A DNA stretch of 32,662 bases, taken from contig CALGAO010000070.1 of the NCBI GenBank assembly GCA_937957685.1, positions 1-32,662 on the forward strand. Reading direction: 5' to 3'. This stretch comes from an uncultured Paenibacillaceae bacterium (GTDB taxonomy: Bacteria > Bacillota > Bacilli > Paenibacillales > DA-C8). The notes under the pieces are model-generated. The model saw only the letters and a program-made list of their open reading frames with translations. It made no database searches and was not told where the DNA came from. This document shows, piece by piece, positions 1-16,188 of this stretch. Positions within the stretch are counted from its first letter, which is position 1. The number at the start of each line of letters is the position of its first letter. The position numbers and the translations under genes were made by a program.

Positions 1-326
<326 letters not shown>

Positions 327-384
327 TGTTCACTTTTCCTCCTTATTAAACCAATAACTTATTATTTTGGCCAGCCGGAGACTG

Positions 385-403
385 CGCGGGGGAAGTCCCC
401 GCG
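385..403 (-). other. Small GC hairpin between fusA and tuf
   Basis: A perfect 7-bp stem (CGCGGGG / CCCCGCG) with a 5-nt loop lies in the 108-bp fusA-tuf gap. There is no U-run after it in either direction, so it does not look like an intrinsic terminator. An mRNA stabilising or processing role is only a guess. Confidence 0.4.
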
Positions 404-434
404 TGATATCCGATCGGCAACAAAAGCATGGTCA

Positions 435-2510
<2,076 letters not shown>

Positions 2511-2559
2511 GGTTATTTCTCCTTTCCGGTATAGTCTGGATTATGATGCGGCTTGCACC

Positions 2560-3030
2560 TTACCAGCGGTAATGAGCGAATGCCTTGTTGGCTTCAGCCA
2601 TCTTGTGAGTATCTTCGCGTTTCTTGACGGAAGCGCCCGTGTTGTTGCTGGCATCGATGATCTCTGCAGCCAGACGCTCTTCCATCGTCTTCTCACCGCG
2701 CAGACGCGCGTAGTTGACCAACCAGCGAAGTCCCAACGTAGTACGGCGTTCAGGCTTCACCTCTACAGGCACCTGATAGTTCGCACCGCCGACACGGCGT
2801 GCCTTGACTTCAAGAACCGGCATGATGTTCTTGAGTGCCGCTTCGAACACTTCCATCGGTTCCTTGCCCGTACGTTCACGGATAATCTCGAACGCATTGT
2901 ATAGGATGCGCTGAGCAACGCCTTTCTTGCCGTCGATCATGATGCGGTTGATCAGGCGCGTTACCAGCTTGCTGTTATAGATCGGATCCGGCAGTACATC
3001 TCTGCGTGGTACTGGACCTTTACGTGGCAT
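2560..3030 (-). CDS. rpsG: 30S ribosomal protein S7
   Basis: S7 is the primary assembly protein of the 30S head and contacts the 3' domain of 16S rRNA near the E site. The product has 156 residues, the standard length, starting MPRKGPVPRRDVLPDPIYNS and ending AEANKAFAHYRW. The beta-hairpin segment RRVGGANYQVPVEV and the helix LRWLVNYARLR are typical. The ATG at 3028-3030 follows AAGGGGGATAACT. It is co-directional with rpsL (48-bp gap to its stop) and fusA in the str operon. Confidence 0.98.
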   Translation of the reverse strand: MPRKGPVPRRDVLPDPIYNSKLVTRLINRIMIDGKKGVAQRILYNAFEIIRERTGKEPMEVFEAALKNIMPVLEVKARRVGGANYQVPVEVKPERRTTLGLRWLVNYARLRGEKTMEERLAAEIIDASNNTGASVKKREDTHKMAEANKAFAHYRW

Positions 3031-3078
3031 AGTTATCCCCCTTTCCGGAAATATTTAACCGAGTAATCGCTTGTCATG

Positions 3079-3498
3079 TTATTTCTTGGCCTTCGGCTTC
3101 TTCGTTCCGTACTTCGAACGGCCTTGCATGCGGTTGTTGACGCCTGCAGTATCGAGAGCACCGCGCACGATATGATAACGTACGCCCGGAAGGTCCTTGA
3201 CACGGCCACCGCGGATGAGTACGACGCTGTGCTCTTGCAGGTTATGTCCGATGCCTGGGATATAGGCGGTCACTTCGATGCGGTTCGTCAGACGAACACG
3301 GGCATACTTGCGAAGTGCAGAGTTAGGCTTCTTCGGAGTCATCGTCCCTACACGAGTGCACACACCGCGCTTCTGGGGAGAGCTCAGATTCGTCTCTTCG
3401 CGTTGCATCGCATTGTAGCCCTTTTGCAGAGCCGGCGATTTCGATTTAACGACCTTAGCTTGACGTCCCTTACGTACCAGTTGGTTAATTGTCGGCAT
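3079..3498 (-). CDS. rpsL: 30S ribosomal protein S12
   Basis: S12 sits at the decoding centre and is the target-site protein for streptomycin resistance. From the ATG at 3496-3498 the product is MPTINQLVRKGRQAKVVKSK... and 139 residues long. An upstream in-frame GTG/ATG would add six residues, but the site AAGGAGGTGTCGAT lies exactly between the two, so the shorter form is correct. The loop TPKKPNSALRK carries the wild-type lysines and the VKDLPGVRYH loop is intact, so a streptomycin-sensitive type is expected (inference). It is the second gene of the str operon after rplGB. Confidence 0.98.
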   Translation of the reverse strand: MPTINQLVRKGRQAKVVKSKSPALQKGYNAMQREETNLSSPQKRGVCTRVGTMTPKKPNSALRKYARVRLTNRIEVTAYIPGIGHNLQEHSVVLIRGGRVKDLPGVRYHIVRGALDTAGVNNRMQGRSKYGTKKPKAKK

Positions 3499-3558
3499 AT
3501 CGACACCTCCTTCCAATGAACGGATTTCAAGCCCACAGATCCAGGCGGTTCATTCACT

Positions 3559-3607
3559 GACAATAAAGAAATGCTTTTGGACTTCGGCCCAGGGCCTCAC
3601 TCCAAAA
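3559..3607 (-). other. Hairpin with U-rich tail between rplGB and rpsL
   Basis: In the 121-bp gap before rpsL, the minus strand can form TTTTGGA / TCCAAAA around an inner GGCC-rich stem. It is followed by GCATTTCTTTATTG. It looks like a weak terminator, attenuator or processing site that could lower or tune S12 expression after rplGB. Its 3' end closely resembles that of the palindromic repeat at 16220-16278 (CATTTCTTTATTG against TATTTCTTTATTG), so it may be a distant member of that family. The function is not known. Confidence 0.45.
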
Positions 3608-3619
3608 ACATCTCGCTCT

Positions 3620-3871
3620 CTATTCCACCACTGAAGCTGCCATAGCTGCGCCTACATCGATTCCGCACGCCTTGCCGAGCTTCCTCATGGAGTCGACATA
3701 GATGATCGGAATGTTGTTCTTCTTGCATAGCTGGATGACTTTCGATGTAATGCGCGGATCTGCGTCCTCTGCCACAAATACATGCTCGACCAGTCCCGCT
3801 TCAACCATCTTCAAGGTCTGCTTGGTGCCGATACACAATTTGTTGGCCTGTGATACTTTTTCATAAGACAT
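3620..3871 (-). CDS. rplGB: L7Ae-family K-turn-binding ribosomal protein (RplGB/YbxF-like)
   Basis: This is a small L7Ae/L30e/S12e/Gadd45 family protein of 83 residues. The B. subtilis homologue YbxF is known to bind kink-turn RNA, and its ribosomal role is unclear. The N-terminus MSYEKVSQANKLCIGTKQT and the segments VAEDADP and MRKLGKACGIDVGAA match that family closely. An ATG four codons upstream (3883) overlaps the ribosome site GGAGGATG, so I choose the ATG at 3869-3871, 12 nt after GGAGG. It is the first gene of the str operon, directly after a strong promoter. This is the usual Bacillales position between rpoC and rpsL. Confidence 0.93.
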   Translation of the reverse strand: MSYEKVSQANKLCIGTKQTLKMVEAGLVEHVFVAEDADPRITSKVIQLCKKNNIPIIYVDSMRKLGKACGIDVGAAMAASVVE

Positions 3872-3922
3872 TCTTGCAAACATCCTCCAAAGTCCACGGA
3901 CGATTTTGGCACACTTCGTTAT

Positions 3923-3950
3923 ATTATCACCAACGAATCTTCACTGTCAA
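3923..3950 (-). promoter_or_regulatory. SigmaA-type promoter of the str operon
   Basis: On the minus strand a perfect -35 TTGACA (3945-3950) lies 16 bp from the -10 GATAAT (3923-3928). It falls between the rpoC terminator and rplGB. It should start the rplGB-rpsL-rpsG-fusA-tuf transcript. Confidence 0.8.
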
Positions 3951-3977
3951 GAGCCGATCCATGGGTGATGCGCGCAT

Positions 3978-4031
3978 GGAAAAGGGGCAGGCTGTCATGC
4001 GCTCCGGCGCTTGCGACAAGCCGCTGCCCCC
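3978..4031 (-). terminator. Intrinsic terminator after rpoC
   Basis: The minus strand forms GGGGCAG / CTGCCCC (4030-4024 with 3990-3984), closing an inner CGGCTTG...CAA-GC-GCCG stem. TTTTCC follows. It lies about 14 bp after the rpoC stop and separates rpoBC from the str operon. Confidence 0.8.
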
Positions 4032-4043
4032 TGGTCCTATGCC

Positions 4044-7670
<3,627 letters not shown>

Positions 7671-7719
7671 GGAGCAACCCTCCTCAAGATTCTAGGATTC
7701 AGTGGAACCAAACCGACGA

Positions 7720-11265
<3,546 letters not shown>

Positions 11266-11894
11266 CTCACATCCACCCCTTATGCCATTTCATTCGATAA
11301 ATATGCATAAATGATGATCAATCTGCCCGGTTTCCCTGGCCAGGCCACCTGAGGCAAATCCATCACCTATGAAAGAAATATGCCGCTCCATATCGCCTGG
11401 CGGACAACCCGATCAAGCGAGCGAGCCACATATTTCCGAACAGCTGTGTCATGTCGAAATGCAAGAATCAATCATCGATTGCTGAAAGATATGTCGTGCG
11501 GTCGATAGTGCGGCGATTGGTTGCTGCTGAAGCGTTTTGCGCCTGTCGATGAATTTTATGATTGCCAAACGTTTGCTCGCAGGTTAAAATGCAATTAACG
11601 AATACTCGACAATGATCGCTTCCAATTCCCATAGAACCTCTAATATGTAGAGTTTCCCGAAAAATTGATCATTATTCAGCATCCCGGCAAGTTCCTGCCG
11701 ACAAACCGACAAACTGCGATCAGCGCACGGGCATCCTCTGCTGATGCCGGCTCCGTCAGGACTCCGGCGACAGCCCGATCTCCCGGATGTCCGGCGATAT
11801 TGAACCCGTCAGCTCGAATAGGGCAAAAAATGGCTTGACACACGATCAATGATTGGTCAAGCTGAAGACACATATCCCATTCTAATACTGACAT
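11266..11894 (-). promoter_or_regulatory. Long structured leader of rpoBC
   Basis: This 760-bp gap between rsmC and rpoB holds no gene I can support. The predicted transcript start leaves about 630 nt of untranslated leader. Visible structure includes a GGCATC/GATGCC hairpin (11730-11748), a CGGCA/TGCCG hairpin (about 11685-11700), an 8-bp tandem CCGACAAA duplication (11698-11713) and the palindromic element at 11375-11436. An 85-codon open frame (11676-11933) has no homologue I recognise, spans the promoter and lacks a ribosome site, so I do not call it. A regulatory role for the leader is inferred from length and structure only. Confidence 0.5.
11375..11436 (-). repeat. Palindromic element (family member E) in rpoB leader
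   Basis: A nested imperfect palindrome. The outer stem is GAAATATG (11375-11382) / CATATTTC (11429-11436). The inner stems are GCTC/GAGC, TCGC/GCGA and CGG/CCG. On the minus strand it ends CATATTTCTTTC. Architecture and ends resemble the AAGAAATACT...AGTATTTCTT elements found elsewhere in this window. Membership of that family is an inference, weaker than for copies A-C. Confidence 0.5.
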
Positions 11895-11900
11895 TTTATT

Positions 11901-11929
11901 ATAATAACACACTATCCAGAGCGTGTCAA
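11901..11929 (-). promoter_or_regulatory. SigmaA-type promoter of rpoBC
   Basis: On the minus strand a perfect -35 TTGACA (11924-11929) lies 17 bp from the -10 TATTAT (11901-11906). It sits between rsmC and rpoB in an AT-rich patch. This is one of the best promoter matches in the window. Confidence 0.8.
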
Positions 11930-11981
11930 ACATATTTTATCTGAACCATGCTGGCCATTTGCCGATTCATGCCGAGCTTAT

Positions 11982-12015
11982 GCCTCCCGGATGACCGAAG
12001 GGAGGCTTTTCTTCT
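11982..12015 (+). terminator. Terminator-like hairpin facing the plus strand, at the rsmC 3' end
   Basis: GCCTCCC (11982-11988) pairs with GGGAGGC (12000-12006). The run TTTTCTTCT follows on the plus strand. Read on the minus strand, the direction of the genes, the hairpin is preceded by A-residues and followed by ATAAGC, so it is a poor terminator for rsmC. It would stop antisense transcription entering rsmC, or it may simply act as a 3' mRNA stabiliser. Confidence 0.5.
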
Positions 12016-12025
12016 GCGCGCTTCC

Positions 12026-12622
12026 TCATTTCACCGCGCGGAAGATCCGATATCCCTTGTCCTTCGTCACTTCCTCCACTTGCCCGTACAGCTGCTGCAG
12101 CTTCTCATATGCGGACGGCGCCCCCTGTTTCTTCTGGATCACGACCCACAGCGAACCTCCATCCTTCAGCACGTGGCGAGCTCCCTCGAAGATCGCATGG
12201 ACCACCTGCTTGCCCGCACGTATCGGAGGGTTCGTCAGCACCGCATCATAATCCCGATCCTCCACCTGTTCATACAGGTCGCTGAGCAGCACCCTGACAT
12301 TGGTCGCCCCGTTGGCGGCGGCATTCCGCCTGGCCAGCTCCACCGCCCGTTCGTTGACGTCGATCATCGTGACATGATTTTTCGGGTTGAGCCGCGCCGC
12401 CACGATGCCGATCGGGCCATAGCCGCATCCGACATCCAGCACCTTGGCCCCGTTCGGGATGTCCATTGTCTCGATCAGCAGTCTGCTGCCATAGTCGATG
12501 TAATCCCTGGAGAATACTCCGGAGTCGGTGGTGAAAGTGAGCTTGATCCCGCGCAACACGGTAGCGAATGTCTGTTCGTCATGCTTCGACACAGGTCTGT
12601 TCGTATAGTAATGTTCCGCCAT
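12026..12622 (-). CDS. rsmC: Class I SAM-dependent methyltransferase, RsmC-like (YbxB)
   Basis: A 198-residue methyltransferase of the RsmC/16S rRNA (guanine-N2) type; the Bacillus homologue is YbxB. The substrate in this genus is assigned by homology only. It has the SAM-binding motif VLDVGCGYGPIG (61-72), an acidic residue after beta-2 (MIDVNERAV) and the catalytic NPPI motif (131-134) followed by RAGK. It has only the C-terminal half of enterobacterial RsmC, as usual in Firmicutes. I start at MAEHYYTNRPVSK (ATG 12620-12622) behind AGGCGGTG; a longer frame would begin inside the rplL terminator. No promoter is visible, so expression probably depends on read-through from rplL. Confidence 0.88.
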   Translation of the reverse strand: MAEHYYTNRPVSKHDEQTFATVLRGIKLTFTTDSGVFSRDYIDYGSRLLIETMDIPNGAKVLDVGCGYGPIGIVAARLNPKNHVTMIDVNERAVELARRNAAANGATNVRVLLSDLYEQVEDRDYDAVLTNPPIRAGKQVVHAIFEGARHVLKDGGSLWVVIQKKQGAPSAYEKLQQLYGQVEEVTKDKGYRIFRAVK

Positions 12623-12650
12623 TCCATGAACACCGCCTGTCGTATGGGAT

Positions 12651-12702
12651 AAACAAAAGAAGGGCTGTTCCAACAGGTAGTATACCCTGTATGAAACAGC
12701 CC
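12651..12702 (-). terminator. Terminator after rplL
   Basis: On the minus strand GGGCTGTT / AACAGCCC (12662-12702) encloses an inner ACAGG/CCTGT stem. The tail TTCTTTTGTTT follows. It lies 15 bp after the rplL stop. Since rsmC follows with no promoter, it is probably leaky. Confidence 0.85.
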
Positions 12703-12717
12703 CCTTCAGCGCGAGAA

Positions 12718-13086
12718 TTACTTCACTTCTACAGTAGCGCCTGCTTCTTCGAGCTTCTTCTTGATCTCTTCTGCTTCTTCCTTGCCGATCTTTTCCTTGA
12801 TTGGCTTCGGAGCGTTGTCGACGAGATCCTTTGCTTCCTTCAGGCCGAGACCGGTGATTTCGCGAACAACCTTGATGACGTTGATCTTCGATGCGCCGGC
12901 GTTAGCCAGGATAACGTCAAATTCAGTTTGTTCTGCTGCAGCTTCGCCGCCAGCAGCTGCGCCACCGATAACAGCTACAGGAGCTGCTGCAGTAACGCCG
13001 AATTCTTCTTCGATTGCCTTGACCAGATCGTTCAGTTCAAGAACGGTCATGTTCTTGATGGCTTCCAAGATTTGCTCTTTGCTCAT
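12718..13086 (-). CDS. rplL: 50S ribosomal protein L7/L12
   Basis: L7/L12 forms the multimeric stalk that recruits translational GTPases. The product has 122 residues, starting MSKEQILEAIKNMTVLELND. An N-terminal dimerisation domain is followed by an Ala/Gly-rich hinge (about 36-55) and the C-terminal domain with GLKEAKDLVDNAPKPIKE. The ATG at 13084-13086 lies 8 nt behind GGAGG. The upstream in-frame ATG (13101) overlaps that site and is rejected. It pairs with rplJ, 70 bp upstream, and is followed by a terminator. Confidence 0.98.
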   Translation of the reverse strand: MSKEQILEAIKNMTVLELNDLVKAIEEEFGVTAAAPVAVIGGAAAGGEAAAEQTEFDVILANAGASKINVIKVVREITGLGLKEAKDLVDNAPKPIKEKIGKEEAEEIKKKLEEAGATVEVK

Positions 13087-13156
13087 TTTGATATCCTCCA
13101 TTATTGATTTATTGTGATTTCATACGTCAGCGCCGGTCTATGCCGACACCGGTTCA

Positions 13157-13666
13157 TCAAGCTTGCGCGCCGCCCTCTTGCTTCTCGGCGACTGCCTTGA
13201 CCGCCAGCGCGAAGTTGCGGATCGGTGCTTGCAGCACGCTGAGCAACATCGACAGCAGGCCTTCGCGGGAAGGCAGATCTGCAAGAGCCTTCAGCTGCTC
13301 GTAGCCGACAACCTTGCCTTCAACGATACCGCCCTTGATCTTGAGGTTTTCGTTCTTCTTCGCGAAGTCATTCAGAATCTTCGCAGGAGCAACCGGATCG
13401 TCCTTGCTGAACGCGATCGCCGTCGGACCCGTCAGATGAACATCCAGTTCGGTGAAGTCCGCTTGAGCTGTCGCACGGCGGCAGAGCGTGTTCTTCAGAA
13501 CCTGGAATTCCACGCCCGCTTCACGCAACTGCTTGCGGAGCTCGGTTACGTCAGCAACGGTCAGACCGCGGTAGTCAGTAACCACCGTACATGCGCTTGA
13601 CTTCAGCTTCTCGGTTACGCTTGCCACGATCTCTTGTTTTTCTTTAAGCACTTTGGCGTTTGGCAT
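13157..13666 (-). CDS. rplJ: 50S ribosomal protein L10
   Basis: L10 anchors L7/L12 dimers to 23S rRNA and, as the L10-L12 complex, autoregulates its own mRNA. The product has 169 residues, starting MPNAKVLKEKQEIVASVTEK. It has the conserved DYRGLTVADVTELRKQLREA and VLKNTL segments, and a C-terminal helix that binds L12. The ATG at 13664-13666 follows AGGAGGTGTAACG, and a longer frame upstream would run through the leader hairpins. Regulation by the L10 leader immediately upstream is well supported. Confidence 0.98.
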   Translation of the reverse strand: MPNAKVLKEKQEIVASVTEKLKSSACTVVTDYRGLTVADVTELRKQLREAGVEFQVLKNTLCRRATAQADFTELDVHLTGPTAIAFSKDDPVAPAKILNDFAKKNENLKIKGGIVEGKVVGYEQLKALADLPSREGLLSMLLSVLQAPIRNFALAVKAVAEKQEGGAQA

Positions 13667-13690
13667 CGTTACACCTCCTGTTTTCCAGTC

Positions 13691-13842
13691 GGAAAATATT
13701 AAAGCCTCCGTAGACATACGAAGGCAGGATACGTCCTGAACATGCGGCATCGCTCAGGAAGCCGTACATTCCGGTTCTCACAACCTCGGCGGGATATTAA
13801 GCCTTGGAATCCAAGGCACCTGCTGTCTACGGTCAAGCTATT
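13691..13842 (-). promoter_or_regulatory. L10 leader with attenuator (rplJL autoregulation)
   Basis: The minus strand carries the conserved Firmicutes L10 leader: CCGTAGACA, GCAGGTGC, then TTAATATC and CCGCCGAGG. A 9-bp terminator stem follows (GCCTTCGTA / TACGGAGGC, loop TGTC, 13704-13725) with a T-rich tail. The 5' CCGTAGACA (13824-13832) is exactly complementary to TGTCTACGG inside the terminator (13708-13716). The two structures are therefore mutually exclusive, as expected for attenuation by the L10-L12 complex. A TTTTCC/GGAAAA hairpin lies next to the rplJ ribosome site. Confidence 0.88.
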
Positions 13843-13864
13843 CGATTATCGGGATGAGTCAGGA

Positions 13865-14557
13865 TTAACGGAGCGCAGCTGCGTTCACACGCACGCTTGG
13901 TCCCATCGTGGACGAAACGGCGATGCTCTTCAGATATACACCCTTGGCTGCGGCAGGCTTGGAGCGGTTAACCGCATCAACCAACGCGCGGAAGTTCTCA
14001 GCCAGCTTGTCGGCGTCGAACGATACCTTGCCGATCGGCGCATGAATCTGTCCAGCTTTGTCCAGTCTGTACTCGATCTTACCGGCCTTGATCTCCTGAA
14101 CGGCTCTCGCCACGTCAAACGTGACCGTGCCAGCCTTCGGGTTCGGCATGAGGCCTTTACCGCCGAGGATGCGGCCGAGCTTACCAACTTCGCTCATCAT
14201 GTCAGGTGTGGCGACGCAGACATCGAACTCGAACCAGCCTTGCTGGATCTTGTGGATCAGGTCAACATCCCCTACATAATCAGCGCCGGCAGCTTCTGCT
14301 TCCTTGGCTTTGTCACCCTTGGCGAATACGAGAACGCGTTGGGTCTTGCCGGTACCGTGCGGCAATACAACCACACCACGAACGGCTTGATCCTGCTTCT
14401 TCGGGTCAACACCCAGACGAATGGCCACTTCGACGGTTTCATCGAACTTGGCTCTCGCTGTTTGCTTGACGAGTGCGACTGCTTCTTCCGGCTCATAGAG
14501 CTTGCTTGCGTCCACAAGCTTGGCAGCCTCTTGATATTTCTTGCCTCTCTTGGCCAT
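13865..14557 (-). CDS. rplA: 50S ribosomal protein L1
   Basis: L1 forms the mobile stalk at the ribosomal E site and is a known translational repressor of the L11 operon in other bacteria. The product has 230 residues, starting MAKRGKKYQEAAKLVDASKL. The RNA-binding segments AKFDETVEVAIRLGVDP and ILGGKGLMPNPKAGTVT are intact, and the protein ends TMGPSVRVNAAALR. Two ATGs lie close together; the second (14555-14557) is 9 nt from AGGAGG and is preferred. It follows rplK after 85 bp. Confidence 0.98.
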   Translation of the reverse strand: MAKRGKKYQEAAKLVDASKLYEPEEAVALVKQTARAKFDETVEVAIRLGVDPKKQDQAVRGVVVLPHGTGKTQRVLVFAKGDKAKEAEAAGADYVGDVDLIHKIQQGWFEFDVCVATPDMMSEVGKLGRILGGKGLMPNPKAGTVTFDVARAVQEIKAGKIEYRLDKAGQIHAPIGKVSFDADKLAENFRALVDAVNRSKPAAAKGVYLKSIAVSSTMGPSVRVNAAALR

Positions 14558-14642
14558 GTTCATGTTCCTCCTCTGTGGTATTAGCGGATAATCCTCCCAC
14601 TGATGTGCGTGAAGACTGTCATGTTGCGGTTTCCATCAGTCG

Positions 14643-15068
14643 TCAGTCTTCGATCGTGATGCCCATGCTGCGGGCTGTACCCTCAACCATACGCATCGCA
14701 GCTTCAACAGATGCTGCGTTCAGGTCAGGCATCTTCAGTTCAGCGATCTCGCGTACTTTCGCACGCTTCACAGTCGCTACCTTCACGCGGTTCGGTTGAC
14801 CGGAACCCTTCTCAACACCAGCTGCCTTGCGCAGAAGATCCGCTGCCGGCGGAGTCTTGGTGATGAATGTGAAAGAACGGTCTTCGAATACGCTGATCTC
14901 AACCGGAATCACATACCCCGCTTGATCTTGCGTACGTGCATTGAATTCTTTACAGAACGCCATGATATTGACGCCTGCTTGACCGAGCGCAGGACCTACC
15001 GGAGGCGCAGGGTTCGCTTTACCTGCCGGAATTTGCAGCTTAACCACTTTGATAACCTTTTTCGCCAT
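14643..15068 (-). CDS. rplK: 50S ribosomal protein L11
   Basis: L11 forms the base of the GTPase-associated centre and is needed for RelA-type stringent activation and thiopeptide binding. The product has 141 residues. It starts MAKKVIKVVKLQIPAGKANP, with the proline-rich PAPPVGPALGQAGVNIMAFC typical of the N-terminal domain, and ends GTARSMGITIED. The ATG at 15066-15068 follows GGAGGTGTTACGC. It lies 92 bp after nusG and leads the L11-L1 pair. Confidence 0.98.
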   Translation of the reverse strand: MAKKVIKVVKLQIPAGKANPAPPVGPALGQAGVNIMAFCKEFNARTQDQAGYVIPVEISVFEDRSFTFITKTPPAADLLRKAAGVEKGSGQPNRVKVATVKRAKVREIAELKMPDLNAASVEAAMRMVEGTARSMGITIED

Positions 15069-15091
15069 GCGTAACACCTCCTTGCCCGTAA

Positions 15092-15121
15092 TGTGGTAGA
15101 ACGGGATAAACTCCCTCCCAC
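15092..15121 (-). promoter_or_regulatory. Probable L1-binding leader upstream of rplK
   Basis: On the minus strand GTGG (15121-15118) and CCAC (15096-15093) close a hairpin with an internal GGGAG asymmetric loop and a CCCG arm, just before the rplK ribosome site. This resembles the L1 site on mRNA that mimics the 23S rRNA helix. L1 repression of the rplKA mRNA is established in other bacteria; here it is inferred from shape and position. Confidence 0.5.
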
Positions 15122-15160
15122 TTGCAGATCTGTTCGATGAGCAGACCTTGCTTCAGAAAC

Positions 15161-15694
15161 CTATATTTTCTCCACCTGAGTGTAATCCAGCTCAAGCGGG
15201 GTTTCCCGGCCGAACATATTGACGTGCACCTTGATCTTGCTCTTCTCGGGCAAGATTTCTTCGATTGAGCCAACGAAGTTGGCGAAAGGCCCCACCTTGA
15301 CGCGGACATTCTCCTTAAGCTCGAAGTCGATCACCGGCTTCGGCTCCTCAATACCCATGTGCTTCAAGATCTCCTCAGCTTCTTCCGGCAAAAGCGGAAT
15401 CGGCTTGGAGCCCGAGCCCGTCGAACCGACAAAACCCGTCACGCCAGGCGTATTGCGCACCACATACCAGGAATCGTCCGTCTGGATCATCTCCACGAGA
15501 ACATATCCCGGGTACACCTTGCGCTTGACAACCTTTTTCTTGCCGTCCTTGTTCACGATCTCTTCTTCCATCGGAACGACGACGCGAAAAATCTTGTCTC
15601 CCATATTCATGGATTCGACGCGCTTCTCGAGGTTAGCCTTCACCTTATTCTCATAACCGGAGTAGGTATGCACGACATACCATGCTTTTTCCAT
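15161..15694 (-). CDS. nusG: Transcription termination/antitermination factor NusG
   Basis: NusG binds the RNA polymerase clamp and modulates pausing and Rho-dependent or coupled elongation. The product has 177 residues: an NGN domain (MEKAWYVVHTYSGYENKVKA to about residue 110, including PGYVLVEM and VRNTPGVTGFVG) and a C-terminal KOW domain (about 125-177, GPFANFVGSIEEILPEKSKI). The ATG at 15692-15694 is preceded by AAAGGTGACC. It is 20 bp after secE in the near-universal secE-nusG-rplK order. Confidence 0.98.
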   Translation of the reverse strand: MEKAWYVVHTYSGYENKVKANLEKRVESMNMGDKIFRVVVPMEEEIVNKDGKKKVVKRKVYPGYVLVEMIQTDDSWYVVRNTPGVTGFVGSTGSGSKPIPLLPEEAEEILKHMGIEEPKPVIDFELKENVRVKVGPFANFVGSIEEILPEKSKIKVHVNMFGRETPLELDYTQVEKI

Positions 15695-15714
15695 ATCAGG
15701 TCACCTTTGGCTCG

Positions 15715-15927
15715 TTATTCGAATATCAGGCGCAACAGTCCCGAGATGATCAGGTCGATAACATAGAAGTATACGGCAACGAAAATAACCGTTCCCAGTA
15801 CAACAAGCGTATAGCTGACCAACTCTTTGCGTGTAGGCCATTTCACCTTGCGCAGTTCTGCCCAGCTGTCCCCGAAAAACGAGAACGTCGATTGGAAGCC
15901 GCGCTTGATCTTGCTCATAAATGCCAC
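15715..15927 (-). CDS. secE: Preprotein translocase subunit SecE
   Basis: SecE clamps the SecY channel in the cytoplasmic membrane. The product has 70 residues: an amphipathic segment with the signature WAELRKVKWPTRKEL, then a single membrane helix (roughly the last 30 residues, YTLVVLGTVIFVAVYFYVID). I use GTG at 15925-15927, 8 nt after GGAGG. The next ATG (15918) is 17 nt away and the earlier GTG lies inside the ribosome site. The start remains uncertain by a few residues. It is between rpmG and nusG. Confidence 0.93.
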   Translation of the reverse strand: MAFMSKIKRGFQSTFSFFGDSWAELRKVKWPTRKELVSYTLVVLGTVIFVAVYFYVIDLIISGLLRLIFE

Positions 15928-15946
15928 GGATGACACCTCCGACTAA

Positions 15947-16096
15947 TTACCGAGTTTCCCGGTGAATTGTATGCTGATTGCAGAACTTGCAATGCTTTCT
16001 CAGCTCCATGCGGTCCGGGTGAGTACGCTTGTTCTTGTTCGTCGTGTAGTTGCGTTGCTTGCATTCCGTACACGCCAAAGTTACGATTACCCGCAT
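15947..16096 (-). CDS. rpmG: 50S ribosomal protein L33 (zinc-ribbon type)
   Basis: A 49-residue protein starting MRVIVTLACTECKQRNYTTN and ending HKFC-like CKFCNQHTIHRETR. The cysteine pairs C9/C12 and C36/C39 form the zinc ribbon of the C+ form of L33. The ATG at 16094-16096 follows GGAGGTGTGCAGCA. It is the first gene of the rpmG-secE-nusG transcript, 19 bp upstream of secE and behind a recognisable promoter. Being so short it is easily missed. The C+ form suggests another, zinc-free copy may exist elsewhere in the genome (inference from other Bacillales). Confidence 0.95.
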   Translation of the reverse strand: MRVIVTLACTECKQRNYTTNKNKRTHPDRMELRKHCKFCNQHTIHRETR

Positions 16097-16147
16097 TGCT
16101 GCACACCTCCTGTTACTACCATAATCCCTGAAACCTCATTTTATCTC

Positions 16148-16171
16148 AAAATCGTCTGGCGAGACAATTTT
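16148..16171 (-). other. Perfect hairpin in the rpmG leader
   Basis: AAAATTGTCT / AGACGATTTT with loop CGCC on the minus strand: a 10-bp stem with one G-U pair, about 50 nt before rpmG. No U-run follows on the coding strand. Its role is unknown; it may stabilise the mRNA or be a protein-binding site. Confidence 0.45.
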
Positions 16172-16188
16172 TGACGGTTACCTACAAC

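Noticed and set aside
11676..11933. 85-codon open frame on the minus strand upstream of rpoB
   Set aside because: It overlaps the rpoB promoter, has no ribosome site at its start and shows no recognisable domain. It is more likely chance within the leader.
13087..13156. CCGGT/ACCGG hairpin between rplJ and rplL
   Set aside because: Only five base pairs with a 10-nt loop and no U-run; too weak to assign as a terminator or control site.
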